Assembly: GCF_021130785.1 (NCBI RefSeq)
Contig: NW_025777457.1
Span: forward strand, 31,340 to 95,339
Source of the DNA: Homalodisca vitripennis
Lineage: Eukaryota > Arthropoda > Insecta > Hemiptera > Cicadellidae
Direction: 5' to 3'
Length of the DNA: 64,000 nucleotides
Below the pieces are notes generated by a model that was not told where the DNA came from, made no database searches, and worked only from the letters and a program-made list of their open reading frames with translations. Made by a program: the position numbers and the translations under genes. Numbering within the stretch: position 1 is the first letter of the stretch; each line of letters begins with the position of its first letter. Below, piece by piece: positions 37,801 to 51,190 of this stretch.

Positions 37801-38789
37801 GATATGTTTGAGAGCAATAAAAAGTTTAGAAAGTATTAATTGAATAATGGAAGCAAAAAGAGGACTGTAGATAAAGCTATTCAAATAAGCATATTTAATA
37901 CCAGATTAAAGACGATATTATAAACAGTTTTACCTATTATTATCTCTGAGTAGTGTATGAGCGAACTCAATAATGTAGGACACAGATGATGCAAAGGACA
38001 AGATTAGTACAGGTAACTAGTTCTTCCATATAAAGAGTCTCAGTACTAGTGTCATTAATATGAAGCAGTGACACATGTCCTTGTATAGCTAAAGCCAGAG
38101 AAGAAATATTAAAACTATTGTAAAGAACTAACCTAGATGAAACCTAAAACAACAAAGAAGAAAAAATGAAATGTTAATTTGCTATGGATAATATAAAATT
38201 TAGGTTTTAAAATAGTTACACACCAGTTAAAAATAGCTGAGTTCATATCAACTCTTTACCTTCTAAACTCTTAAAAATATCTACATTTCTCAATATTAGC
38301 TTCAGGACTATAAAATTCACGTGATCTAGCCAATATAAGTAAAGCCTGTCTAACTGCAATACTGTTGGCTTTGGAGGAGGTCTTACAAAGAATGTATACC
38401 CCGAATAAATACCTACTAGGAAATAATATAACAAGTTATAGGCAAAAACAAGTTATTTATTTTAAGAATTACTAAAGAAACCCCTTACAGAAATCTAAAA
38501 GTTGTGCAACTCTCTAAGCTTAAAAATACAGTTAATACATTTTTGAAAACCTGAGATAACGTTTTATGAAAAAATTATAAGGTATTAAGAAGTAGACACA
38601 ATGTCACCATAAGAAATGTTAAAAAAATTTTAAACTTAAGCTCATCGTTGGTCAGCTAATACTTTGTGAGGCAAAGAATATTTACATTATTAGTATACAG
38701 CACAGCCTCTAGCTTCCCTAATTTGATTCTAATGCCTTGGACGTTTTGATGCATAATTATTAGAATAGATTGAGTTCTACACTCAATCT
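34857..38789. other. Unassigned AT-rich DNA
   Basis: About 3.9 kb without any recognisable gene or element; only short chance frames such as 38,243-38,434. Confidence 0.5.
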
Positions 38790-39540
38790 CAATATTAAAC
38801 ATATCTTACCAAAACTAACTACAATCTGAGTTTAGAAAGAACTGTGGCACATTCACTGACTGCCTCTGCCAACATTTTTAGCGATTTATTTGAAGCAAGA
38901 GGTAATGGAAAGATTAGAACTCATATATTGCTGGATTTATCAAAATGTTTGATTCTATTAGGTTTTGTCAGCAGATCAATAAACTTGACAATGAGACATC
39001 TCATCCTGTCTTTAAACAACAGGGTATTCCTCAGGGTAGTTGCCCTTGTACCAATCTGATGAACTTGTACACATATGATTTCCCCAATTGTGTACAATAT
39101 TGTTCAGCTCATTTATATGCCAGAGGAGTCACGATCACGCTCAATGTTGGAAATCTAACCGTGTATGAAAAGTTTTAGGTTCTTGGAGTCGTGCTAGACA
39201 ATAACCTTACATCTTCTGATCATATTACTTACGCCTCACAATGTGCACTTGGCAGACTGAAGGGGCTGTACAGGGAGGTTTTTAATACTCGTCTTTCTAA
39301 TTCTGTGTCTTCATTCTGGGATGTGGTCAACATGCTTTATAAATTGAAGTGTTATGTCGGATTTTGCCGTGCTGTAGATCACTAAGGCTCTTATTCCGAA
39401 AGAGTCTCAATACTTAAGTGAGAGGCTTTTATTTCGTAGTGTGAGATTTCTCAGCGTAGCACCTGTCAGGATGGACAAGAATTCACTTGTCTAGAGTGAG
39501 GCTTCAAGTCGGGAGGAAGGGCTTTCCATACTTTGGCTCT
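38790..39540 (+). mobile_element. Non-LTR retrotransposon RT remnant, heavily decayed
   Basis: At about 38,824 one frame reads QSEFRKNCGTFTDCLCQHF, the QSGFR box of RT domain 3. A neighbouring frame (38,844 on) reads ILLDLSKCL near the catalytic A motif, then 38,945-39,178 carries QQGIPQGSCPCTNLMNLYTYD (GIPQGS box). After a stop, 39,182-39,385 reads VLGVVLDNNLTSSDHITYAS and GRLKGLYR, the thumb region. The ADD motif is lost (LYARGV stands where it would be). Both flanks are AT-rich with no clear tail. Confidence 0.8.
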
Positions 39541-40030
39541 AAGCTTTTTAAAATAGCTTACGTATAAATTTAAAAGTTGCACTGTATACAGAAAATTGAC
39601 TCAGCATAAAACTAGTTTTAAATACTTTACAAATCGTTTTACTAATGAGTTAATACGGTACACCAAAGTACATAATATAGTTGGTAATATAGTGAAATTA
39701 ACTATAAAGAATACATTTATAAATCAAATATATGGTTTAGAATAAAACAAGTCTGATAGAGAGAATCTATTAAGCTATATGGTACAGCTATTTTATAGAG
39801 AGTACAAATATAATATTATATTAAAATATTTTAACATGAGCGAATTAAAGACATTTATAGGGACAGATAACCCAGTGATCGTTCTGAAATATCTTCATTG
39901 CCATATTTTTAACACCATTTTCGCACAGAGATTGCAAAATTATCTGATCCATAACTCTCTTAACCTGATGTCAAATTAAATTTAAAATTATCCACCATAA
40001 AACAACAGAAAAAAAATTTAAAATTTTATC
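39541..40030. other. Unassigned AT-rich DNA
   Basis: Nothing recognised; a short open frame at 39,779-39,979 is unassigned. Confidence 0.4.
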
Positions 40031-40066
40031 AGTCTCATTAAAAAATTAAAAAAAATTAATGAGACT
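40031..40066. repeat. Perfect inverted repeat, 11-bp arms
   Basis: AGTCTCATTAA (40,031-40,041) and TTAATGAGACT (40,056-40,066) flank a 14-base A-rich loop. It lies just beyond the 3' end of the mariner transposase relic, so one arm may derive from that element's terminal repeat, but the matching distal end was not found. Confidence 0.6.
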
Positions 40067-40079
40067 TATTTGAAAAAGT

Positions 40080-40731
40080 TATGATTATCGTTATAGCCAA
40101 GTTTATTGTTGTCTCCTTCAAAGTAGTACCCTCCTGATTGCCCACACTTTTTTTCAGCGCTTCTGCCATTGATTGTAACAATTTTGGAACTTATATTCTG
40201 TAATATCCTCCAAGACCCTCGTCACAGCTTTTTGGACATCTTGTGTTATTTGAAAATGGTGTCTCTTGACCGCCGTTTTGACTCTTGTAAGTCGCACTTA
40301 GGGATATCTGGTGAATAAGGTGGATGTGGTAGTACTTAAATTTGTTTTAAACTAAAAATTGCTGTACTGACAGAGCAGTATGGGACGGGACATTATCGTG
40401 ATGCAGAATCCAATTATGTGCACTGTTTGCATGGGCACGGAAGAACTCTTTTACAAAGTCTTTCTAAAATTTTTTTTGTAGTAATATTGTTTAGGAGGTA
40501 CCCACTATTTATGGCCAACTCCCTTGGGATCAAAGAAGCACACAAGCATGCATATAAATTTTGACTTTGATTTATAAATATTTCCAAAAATAAATTAATA
40601 TAATTAGTTATAATATAATAACAATTAATATAATATAAAATTCTTCGAATTTTAAATCCTTTTCTTTCTTTAAAAGTTTGTTTTGGTGATAGAAGTATTG
40701 TGAAGGGAACAGGATTTTCGGACATTTTCAA
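40080..40731 (-). mobile_element. Mariner-type transposase relic
   Basis: On the minus strand, about 40,560-40,500 encodes a shifted LVCFFDPKGV-like strip (the D-containing catalytic segment). A frame to 40,414 includes ILERLCKRV, then HDNVPSHTALSVQQFLV (about 40,400-40,350, second catalytic D region) and a decayed PPYSPD-like box. The C-terminal piece VTRVLEDITEYKFQNCYNQW and GGYYFEGDN (about 40,230-40,110) is characteristic of mariner transposases, which cut and paste elements at TA sites. The DNA from about 40,560 to 40,680 is AT-rich, does not fit the family and looks like a later insertion. Many frameshifts; inactive. The N-terminal helix-turn-helix part is not seen. Confidence 0.8.
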
Positions 40732-40739
40732 ATTTTAAG

Positions 40740-41299
40740 CGATACAAAAACTCAGTAACACTACATTTCAAGATCTGAAATATGTAATCCTCATCGTTTG
40801 TATAATTAACCGAACACAACTAAAAATTAGGTAAACATTAAGTAAACATTTCAAACCAGAACACTGCAATCTCCATACACTCTATCTATACAATGGGTTA
40901 GTGGTTTGACACTCAGTTCAATCCTAGTGTGACCTGTATTCATTAGTTCAAATTTTAACAATTAGCGGCTTGCTTTTGTAATATGCATGATGTAGGGATA
41001 GTGTGCATGGAGTTCATTTACAATACTTTTTTTAGTAATTCCTGACTTATGGCTGACCATGCCGTGATATGATTTGTTACATTTTTACATATTAGGTTTA
41101 TGTGATAGGTTAGATATTGTACAGAGGAAGAGATCATATTACAGATCTCTAAACGTAGAAACTGGCTTTTAAATGCGGAGTTACTCCTGTGGGACAGTTG
41201 ACGACTTGAGAAAACCCGAAGCTATTTAATATGCAAGGGGAACTTTGTACATTTTGAGATTTTGAAGTAAATACAGATAAATGTCACCTAATAAAATTG
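40740..41299. other. Unassigned DNA
   Basis: No feature recognised. The stretch at about 41,100-41,230 may extend the endonuclease relic that follows, but the reading is too broken to be sure. Confidence 0.35.
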
Positions 41300-41625
41300 A
41301 ATTATTTGTAAATTTAGTTGCTAACTTCTGAATAAAACCATTTTCGGAATGACTGTTAAGCCTATTTAAAGAAATAAAATCTATAACAGAGGCTTTCAGT
41401 TTATTTTTGAATAATATATAATTAGAATATTTAAAGTGATTTTCAATTTTAATACCAATATCCTTATCAAAATTAAAAAATACACCTCCTCCCGCTCTAT
41501 AACTATCTTAGCAACAGTGAATCACATTACAGCCCTCAATATTGTATAATTCCACTCCGTCACTATTTATCCATGATTCGCAAAGAACTATAATACTGAT
41601 ATTTCCTTAACTTGCTTATGTCCAA
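41300..41625 (-). mobile_element. AP-endonuclease domain relic of a non-LTR element
   Basis: Reading down from about 41,620 on the minus strand: ISIIVLCESWINSDGVELYN, IEGCNVIHC, a stop, then DSYRAGGGVFFNFDKDIG. This matches the E(S/T)W and RAGGV segments of the apurinic/apyrimidinic-type endonuclease that opens ORF2 of Jockey/CR1-like elements and nicks the insertion target. RT sequence that should follow (lower coordinates) is not recognisable. One in-frame stop is present. Confidence 0.75.
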
Positions 41626-42043
41626 CATGACAATATAAGACGCTGGGCTGATCGTCCAGTTTATCAGCAGAGTCAAGTTTCATGAAGAAGTACCAGATGA
41701 AGATCCTCCGACAGCACAAGCCAACAAGCAGTTTTTAAAACCAGAACGTTTATGTCAACGACTACCTTGTACCTTAGACCACACAGGTCGTCTAGAGAAA
41801 GTTAAGGCAAAATCTGTAATAGTTAAACTCGCCTATATAAACGAGTAAAATTATATATGAAGTTTTAATACTTCTTGTGTTAATATTTTTATCAAGAATA
41901 CCTAAAATGCTCCAATTGCATGTTTGGCTTGGCCCTCTGTGTTTATAAGTACTAGTCATCTTGAGAAACTATGTAAAACTGTAACCCGTTGTAAATTGGT
42001 CTTTTGACCGTTGGAAGTTAAATAAATAAATAAATAAATAAAT
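41626..42043 (+). mobile_element. Element fragment ending in (AAAT)n tail
   Basis: The segment closes with six or so TAAA units (42,018-42,043), the usual 3' end of an RTE- or CR1-type insertion. Just upstream an open stretch (about 41,671-41,845) reads VKFHEEVPDEDPPTAQANKQ and CQRLPCTLDHTGRLEKVKAK, which I cannot assign. It could be the end of the element's ORF or captured sequence. Confidence 0.4.
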
Positions 42044-42265
42044 GCTGTAAAATATGACTCTTTGAGTACCTACATGGATAGTTTAACAATATTTAATTGG
42101 CACACTAGGTTTGATTCAGCAAGAAACATTATTGGTGAAACTATTTATTTGACTATTACAGCATATTAAGTAATCATGCTCTAATTGTGTGACCACAAAC
42201 AATGAACCAGTCAGACAGTTCTGTGAACAATGATGTCAGAGATGGCAGACATCGAGAATGCCACT
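42044..42265. other. Spacer at the truncated end of the gag element
   Basis: The junction between the gag frame and unrelated DNA falls near 42,266. No second LTR is seen here. Confidence 0.4.
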
Positions 42266-42724
42266 CTAAAAAAATGACGCTAACATCCGACGTTCCGCCT
42301 CTTCATTCACTACTTTCTGTTCCTCCTCAACATCTTTATGCCTTATTGTTAACGACTCCAAATACCTAATTCTTTCCACAAACTGTTCCACGCTTTCACC
42401 CCTCTTTTGAACAGCACTCTGCAAATTAGTATAGTGATATTGATCAGTTCGCTTTCCCACAAACCTCTCAATAAAAGCTTTCCTAATATCTTCGTACTCC
42501 AATAACGAAAATCCATTTGAATCTACTTTCGAAAAATCCAATTTTGTCGTAATAAATACTTCAGCTGATCCCTTCACTTTCAGTCGTACAATAGCAACCT
42601 TATCTTTCGGTCCCCATCTTCCTAATAATGCAGCCTGGTCAATTTGCGCGAAAAACTGACGCACCGAAGGACCCGTTCCATCCCCTTTAAATACATCAAT
42701 TAACGCGGCTGGACCAGTATCCAT
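42266..42724 (-). CDS. gag: Gag fragment of a Ty3/gypsy-like LTR retrotransposon
   Basis: A 152-codon frame encodes a retrotransposon Gag core (capsid-type, PF03732-like): SVRQFFAQIDQAALLGRWGP, KDKVAIVRLKVKGSAEVFI, YEDIRKAFIERFVGKRTDQY and VEQFVERIRYL. This domain builds the particle shell. The frame really starts upstream: at about 42,870-42,740 the neighbouring frame encodes a G-rich strip and QIAQQTEDLATRLRLLEN, a short coiled coil, and a one-base shift in the A-run near 42,738 separates the two. The zinc knuckle, protease and pol are missing because the element is cut at about 42,266. It belongs with the LTR and leader at 43,045-45,226. Confidence 0.8.
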   Translation of the reverse strand: MDTGPAALIDVFKGDGTGPSVRQFFAQIDQAALLGRWGPKDKVAIVRLKVKGSAEVFITTKLDFSKVDSNGFSLLEYEDIRKAFIERFVGKRTDQYHYTNLQSAVQKRGESVEQFVERIRYLESLTIRHKDVEEEQKVVNEEAERRMLASFF

Positions 42725-43044
42725 AAACCTACCTGTTTTCTAACAAGCGTAAGCGAGTGGCTAAGTCCTCTGTCTGTTGCGCAATCTGTTGCGTCTGTGC
42801 ATGCGGTAAAACTCCATCACCTCCTGCCTTACCTCCTGTTGAACCTCCAACCGTGATTATTTAAGTTATATAACTCGTAAAACTAACCCAGCGTACCGTT
42901 ACTTGCCAAAAACACTTGAACCGACTTCGTATCGTGTCCCAACGAACCCAAAATAATCACTACCAAAACAATCAAACCTATTAAACTGACAATACTACGC
43001 AATACTACCCCTTGTACAAATGAACATACATGAATATCACTCGT

Positions 43045-44227
43045 TTAATTTAAATATTCAATTACTAGTTTAGACACTTTAACTCTCTCCACGCTTGGCT
43101 CAGTCGTATAATTAGAAAACCCATTTAACCTTTTCTCTATAATCCTAGTTACAAGTGACCGCAATAACGACTCACAACCTTCTATTAACAAATCTGGATC
43201 TACAATAGGTAAATAATAAGCTGGACTACTTTGGCCTGACATTGCATTTTGGCACGTCATAAATTACCTCATTTCCAACAATCTCTGTCGAAACTGTCAC
43301 AAATCTTACCTTTGGAACCGGTGGTGGTGCGCAAGTAGGCGCGGCAGATAACTTCCTGACTTGCCCTGTTACTGTGTCCACAGGATCATAAAAAGCTGTT
43401 ACTACTGCCGATCGAGTACCTAATCTTATAAATAATTGAGCTTCCAATTGTTTCGGCTGCACTGCCTTACCATCTACAACCTGATCTGCTACTTTCCTAT
43501 CCATAAAGCTATCGCTCGATCTTTTTGAAAATTTACTACCCAGTTTTACTCCTAATAGATCCTAAATAATAGTAATACAAATTAGTTTCTACTGGATCAT
43601 TCAAAATATAGGCCACCAAATTATCAATAAAAATACCCCATTCATCAAACTTACCCTTAAAAACTGTAAACAATACTGGATAAAAGGCTAACGTTACATG
43701 AACCCTCAGTTTACGAGTAAATAAAGTATACTCCATCAACATACTTGTGACCAATTAGCTTCTACGATAATGATCATGACCCATGAAAAACTTAAAATAC
43801 CATTCCCTGTTTTCCTGGGAAGACAAAACAAAATCAATAAACCGAACACGAAACGATTCCCAACTATCTTCCGTAACTCCCCAAGCTAAATACAAATTCT
43901 GAATCAATCGTGATGACAAAGTTCCTCGCAACCACACCTCAAAGACTTGTTCCAAATCCATCAACCAATTTAAATGCAACAACAATTTAGCTAATTTCTA
44001 TAAACCAAGATTGCTCCAAATTTATCCCTTAAATCTACACAACGCAAAGAATTGTGAGGGCTCCGGTAAATTTGATTTACAAATACCCTCAACCACACAT
44101 TTTTATTAAAATTCCCAGATAAAACTTTTTGTGAAATTAATTGGAATTGATCTACAGAGCTCAGTACCTCTTCTAACCGAATGTCGTGAGTATCCTGACT
44201 CAACTCACAATAAGTGAACAACAACAC
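43045..44227 (-). pseudogene. Broken ORF(s) between primer site and gag of the LTR element
   Basis: This 1.2-kb leader is almost continuously open on the minus strand but in pieces: 44,227-43,991; 43,985-43,755; 43,754-43,536 (same frame as the previous piece, separated only by one TAA); 43,504-43,226; and 43,260-43,045. Pieces abut or overlap slightly, so it reads as one older protein of about 380 residues with one stop and about three frameshifts. The first two pieces share a loose pattern (VWLR-F/G-L, then R-KF/R-RF), hinting at an internal repeat. The fourth has a proline-rich strip (APPPVPKV). I do not recognise the product; it could be a long N-terminal Gag extension or an extra leader ORF. 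Confidence 0.5.
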
Positions 44228-44410
44228 TTTCTTAATAGATCAGTCTAAAATCTCAAGTAAATGATCAAAGTATATCCTATTTTTAAAACATACAAAATCA
44301 CTACTAGTTGACATCAATAACTATAAGCTAAACTCTCCAGCATGATACATTTATTCTAAAAATATTTTCTTTCAAAATTTAATTTAATTTGATTTCAAAC
44401 ACTCAAACCT

Positions 44411-44427
44411 TTACTTCTGCCACCAAT
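44411..44427 (-). promoter_or_regulatory. Candidate primer binding site
   Basis: Directly downstream of the LTR end, the minus strand reads ATTGGTGGCAGAAGTAA. A TGGTGGCAGAA-type sequence next to an LTR ending in ACA is what a tRNA primer site looks like. I cannot assign the tRNA. Confidence 0.5.
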
Positions 44428-45226
44428 TGTTACGCATGGCTGGGGTGTATCTTAAATGTCAGGATAGCAAATAAAGGGCAACCTTAAGTGTTTGAGTATT
44501 TGAACATATGTTTATTGATCCAAAGCATCTAAATAATAATTATACATTGAACACAAGTTGTTCTTACAAGGCAGATTAACACTGGAGACTACCAGACATA
44601 CTAAAGAGCTGAGGGCTAGCGTGACTTACCCAGCACCATGATCAATAGGGCCAACAAAGACATGGCAGCACGGAGAATGACACCGGGCAGAACTCGTACA
44701 GGACTGGACCCCGACTCGACTGCGCTGATGCGAGGCTGAGACGACGAGATAAGAGATGAACAGATAAGAGCTACTAATTTTGACTAAGTTTGGGTTTATA
44801 TACTGAGGTGGTGGTTCCCTCTCCAGAGGAGGCGGAGCCTCCCCTACCGTGCCGCACCCCAGGGGTTCTGAGCCTTGATTGGCCAGTGGATATTTTGGGG
44901 TCTACACGTGTGACCTCCAAGAACGGAACTGGTTTCCCACAGCCGGGCCATTAGTGGTGAGCCGACATCCCGGACACTGGTTTTTCGAATGTAATTTTAA
45001 GCTGCGTGTGACCTTTCCACATGTGGTGTCGTACTCCCTGGGAATCTTGGCTACATGGATGTTCTAACTAAGTTGATGCCTAATCCAAGATAATCCTGGC
45101 TGCATTCCCAGACGCTCTTTAATACCCTGGGAAGAAATGTTAAGAAGGCCACTGCCTAAAAGCCTCCCAGATGTCTGTCTACTTTCCAAACTGACTTCCA
45201 ATTTGGAGTAGAATGATTCATAACAA
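44428..45226 (-). mobile_element. 5' LTR of the Ty3/gypsy-like element
   Basis: The inner edge is firm: the minus-strand LTR ends ...GCGTAACA at 44,428. The outer edge is uncertain; TGTTATGAATC at 45,226 gives TG...CA ends and about 799 bp, but TGTAGCCAAG at about 45,055 is also possible. Inside are a TATA box on the minus strand (AGTATATAAAC, about 44,804-44,794) and an AATAAA at 44,516-44,511, in the right order for promoter and polyadenylation signal. The region is much less AT-rich than its surroundings. Confidence 0.6.
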
Positions 45227-46629
<1,403 letters not shown>

Positions 46630-47049
46630 CTACAATTAGGACCCACAAACTGTTATCTTGGCGCCCAGCTTGCATACATTTATAATTAGTACCATACATT
46701 TTGACTGGACCTAAAGGAAACTTCGGGTTTCAATCCTCCATATAAATTATGACTGCTCAGCAGATAACACAATACCTTCCAATCGAAACATTTATGATCC
46801 AAATACGATTGCGAAAATACTAAATTATCGTAGATCATGAGAAGTTTAATATTAAAAACATCTTATTAATGAAGTTTTTACGTTTAGCACAACAGATGTT
46901 AATGTTTCATTTCTATACTTTCTAATCATTATTTTATAAATATTACAGAATTCTGAGTAGTGCTGAGTGTATATAGATTATGATCTAAAGATAACACAAC
47001 TTGTTATAAGCGAAATATTAGATATTTTAGATTTTTTGGTTTTATTAAA

Positions 47050-47405
47050 TAAAAATTTAAAAATATTTTTGGACAATTTTTTATAAGTAATTTTATCCCC
47101 AGTTTTCTGAAAAATTTATAACTGGACGATCTCATCGAAAGATAAGTCCCACTTTAAATATATAATTAAATACAATTTAGCGAAGATTTTCAGTAAATTC
47201 AGTCCTAACAGTGATAAATATGAAGTACTAATATTAATTTTGAATTCCGTAATAATATAAATCGTGTAAGCTAACATTTCCTCCCATTATATAATGAAAT
47301 ATTCCGTGAAAATCAAACTACTCATTGTATTTGCTATTTTAAAACCATTTGAATGTTTTAAATTAGAATTTATGAATAAACGTGTACTACGAAACCAGAA
47401 AACTT
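47050..47405 (+). repeat. Duplicated block C, copy 2
   Basis: Partner of 20,196-20,580. Homology starts at aaatttaaaaatatttttgg and ends near the paired phrase acgaaaccagaaaa. It lies about 420 bp right of a (CA)n tract, while C1 lies about 500 bp left of an (AC)n tract. Confidence 0.8.
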
Positions 47406-49675
47406 TGTAATGCAGAACATAGTTTAAATCAAATTCACTTGCTAACGGCTTGAAGTTCTTGATTTGAACAAGTGCGGGGATCTGTGCAGTACATGACCAG
47501 TTTGTTGTTTTATGTAATAAACGTTCGTAAATGGTAAAACTGAATCCAACTTAAGCAAACTATCCCAGAGCCAGTATGAGATATAACCAGATGGTAGTAT
47601 AGCGGAAGTTTTATTCTTCTAGAATGTTGTTTTAGTAATCTCCATTGCATCTTAGTGTAAACATCTTGTTTTGCATACATTTACGAGTCATATTCCAATA
47701 ACTATTCTTGTTGGACACCAATAACGGAGAACTGCCAAAGGTTCAGTGTTAGCTCCATTGATCCTTCTCCTTTAAATAAGTGATTTGCTACCAAATTGTA
47801 GAAAGTTATTTTTTGCAGAAAAATCTATTACTGTTTTAAGAAGAAATGAAGCTGGTATATAAATATTCGATACTAATTAATTAGCAAAGGTAAGTCAGGA
47901 TTTCACCCCAAATTATTAATTTTAACTGGCTTCAAATGTTTTAGCAACTAAATGTTCGGTTGACACTAATGAACCAGCTGCTATATTGGGAATTACAATT
48001 TTAATTGTAAATATTATTTTTTAAATTTTTTGTTTCCACTTTATTTTTTCTGTATTCACTTTTAATACCGTCAGAACAAGATATATACGTGTATACTTTT
48101 AAATTTGATGTTTAGGTTAATATTTGGGAACGTTCATAATGAATTTAAAAACTTAAAACAAATTGTAATAGAATGAAATAATCCATTACCACAAATCACG
48201 TTAAATATTATTAACAAGTTATTAAAAATGTACATTAAAAAGTAGAAAAATTTACATATGGAATGCTATCTAGATGTCTTCGTTATCGAATAATAGCAAT
48301 GGCAATACCTTAAGTTAATCTTACCTTTGTTCTAGCCTATTAGCTATTCATCGTTCATTTATTTTGATATAATTTTAATTAGTTTTATTTCGTTTTAAAC
48401 TATAATTCACTAAAAACGGCTGGTAATATCCATTGCTCAACTGTTTTTAAATAGTACATACTGAGATTTAATAAAGACAAAATCTCATTCCTGTAGTTTT
48501 GCTAAATGTTTCTTTATACATACAACTGTACCAATATGTACATCTACTTAATTAATTTTCCACGTAATTCTATATCTATAAGAATATTAAAATCAATCAA
48601 CTGCGTTACTTTATATTGTCTACATACAAATATAATTGCTAAATATTATATATGCGTAGATATCGCTTTCACTTAACAATAATTGGAGATGGGAAATACT
48701 GTGAGCAGTTTTTAATTCCAGAGACTGCATGTGCAACGCATGGTTTCTTTCACATGCATTCCCTCCTACAAGTAAGCAAGCAGCAACATATATCCAAATG
48801 GTTTACAGCTTTCAAAGGATTACACATAAATGTGTCTATATACATATAAAAGTCATCCTATAGGTGTAATAAGTGGCCCACGGTATCACTCACTGATATA
48901 TAACCTCCTCTAGACGTGACGTTATATTGACGTTATAACCATTCAGTGCATGGATATCATCTTACTATCGTTAATAGTCCCTGCAAATAAATTAGTGTTA
49001 TTTTAGGACTGTAATCTTGACTATTCGCTGAATCAGCAATTATCAGACTTGATATCAGAGTACTGGGGGAGGTTTGTGCCAGGCACTGCTAAGGAGGCGC
49101 CAATCGCTGTATTATGCCGGATTTGAATAGAGTAACCGAAATGATGGAAGCAATAGGTTCTCTTGCTGAGAATGGAATAATCGAAATGGAGCTACATTAA
49201 TAGAATTCTATTTTGGAGATTCGTTGTTAGACAACTGTTTATATCTCGGGCAGGACAGACGCTGAAATGGGCGGTACATTAACAATTAAATAATATTAAA
49301 TTTTAATTCAAATAAGATCATAGGCGTATGTAGTGGGTCTTAGGAGGTTTTTATTCCCAATTAAAACACATATTCAAGATGTTAAACTGTAAAAATACTT
49401 ATGTTGAACCATGTATCATAGTTCGGTTTTGTTTTGATTTTTTTTAATTTTAAACTACAGCATCAGACAGTACAGCACAAGACTTACGCTTCGTAGTTTT
49501 TTTGGTATGTCGAATCCATCTGCAACCCGAGGGGGTTAGCAAATACAATACAGCCACTGTCGTTTCCACATTTCCTGCGCTTGGGGCGAGAGAGAGATAG
49601 AACGCGACTATTAGCAATGAAAGCCGTCATCTTTTTGAACAGCTAATTTGTAACAAGCTTTCGTTGTTCACTCTA
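47406..49675. other. Unassigned DNA between C2 and B2
   Basis: No recognisable gene. The open frame 48,652-48,849 (65 codons) is unassigned. The equivalent interval on the left (C1 to B1) is much shorter, so this may hold an insertion, but no element ends are visible. Confidence 0.4.
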
Positions 49676-51190
49676 GCCATTAGTGCCTTTTGATGATAAT
49701 GATTAACAATGTATTAATAGTAAAAATATTAACAGTAAGATAAAATAACAATACACTTTTACCTTGTTTATTTTACTAAATTAAAATCTTTTAATTCTTA
49801 ATAATCATTAAATTTAATTTTCTGTTAGGTTTATAATTCTTGCTACTGCTCCTATAACATTTTCTAAAATTCATAAAAATATTAATGTTTATCAAGACGT
49901 AACCTACCTACGAGTATAACCATTTAATCATTAATTTTCAAACTCTTTATATTACGATCGTGAACACTGTACCTATACAACCAAAGTAAGGATATATTGA
50001 GGTCTTAATTAGTATTTTAAATTGCAGTTTTTTCTTTAATTTTTTATTTTAGATATTGTTTTTGCATCGTTGTCAAATAATAAAATACATTAGCACGTAA
50101 ATGTTAAGGCCATATCGAAATAAACTTTGAATTTGAACCATATATCATGCATATTTACAATTACATTTCCGAGCAGAAAAAACATATATACCGAAATGGT
50201 ATTGTAATTAAACGTGTTTTAATTTTAAGAAACAGAGTTAAATAATTTATGACCAAAGTAGTAAGTTTAATTTTCATTAATAATTAACATAGGTTCTCTG
50301 TTGTTATTTAAGTTCTATATTTAGAGCTCTGACCTGCAAATTTAAGAACCTGTTTGTTAGTGAACACAACGTCAGTACAAAGATAAATTAATAAACAGTG
50401 TTAAGGGAGTGTTAACGCTCTATCTGACGGAAAATATTCTCTCCAACTCTCTCGCGGCTCGAGTCCCCAGACTATCAGTAACTCCACGCGGAACAAAAGT
50501 TATATTACAATTCTGAAAAAAATGAAAACATTATGTTCCACGTCAGCATTAACTCAAACATGCAAGCTTAATCCAACCCGAATCTGGAGGTTTACATTAT
50601 CAAAAACATTAATATTATTAAATCGAAAAAGAGTCATATTTTGCTAATTTGGCTCAACAGAAGCCGGTGCTTTTAAATAAAATAAATGAAACATTAGTAA
50701 ATTATGTAGAGAGTATAATGAAATTCAAATTGAGATAGGAAGTTTATAAAATTAATTTCAAAAGGGTAGTTTAGTTAATTAATGAATTTTTTGTATATTG
50801 GAGTATCTAACGTAGGTTGAACTTTGTATATTTTAGGATTAGGATAGCATTAATAATTTTCAAACCAGTCGGTAAGACACCCTGACCGATTTGAAAAAGA
50901 AAAAGAAGATAGGCGGTGGCTCAAAAGCATTTGTTTACGAGTGAAGAAGATAAGGAAGAGTCTTGTTGCAGTGCTCCGTTTAAGCAGAGAGCAGACAGTA
51001 TCCACAGATTCCAATAAAAAGTGAAATGAAAATTTATTATCTGAATTAAATAAATTAATAATTTATTATAAGGTTTGCATATTTGCATTAAACAGTGGTT
51101 AGACTGCTTAGTAAAAGAAGAGCATTTAGAGTTTCATGTAACTGTAGAAAATGTTATCCACGCGAGAGTATCAGCGGATAACATTCTTAA
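49676..51190 (+). repeat. Duplicated block B, copy 2
   Basis: Partner of 21,158-22,657 at about 93-96% identity by eye. Here the block runs on into the intact coiled-coil gene instead of breaking. A short extra segment (cgtttaagcagaga around 50,978) and small indels distinguish it from copy 1. Confidence 0.85.
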
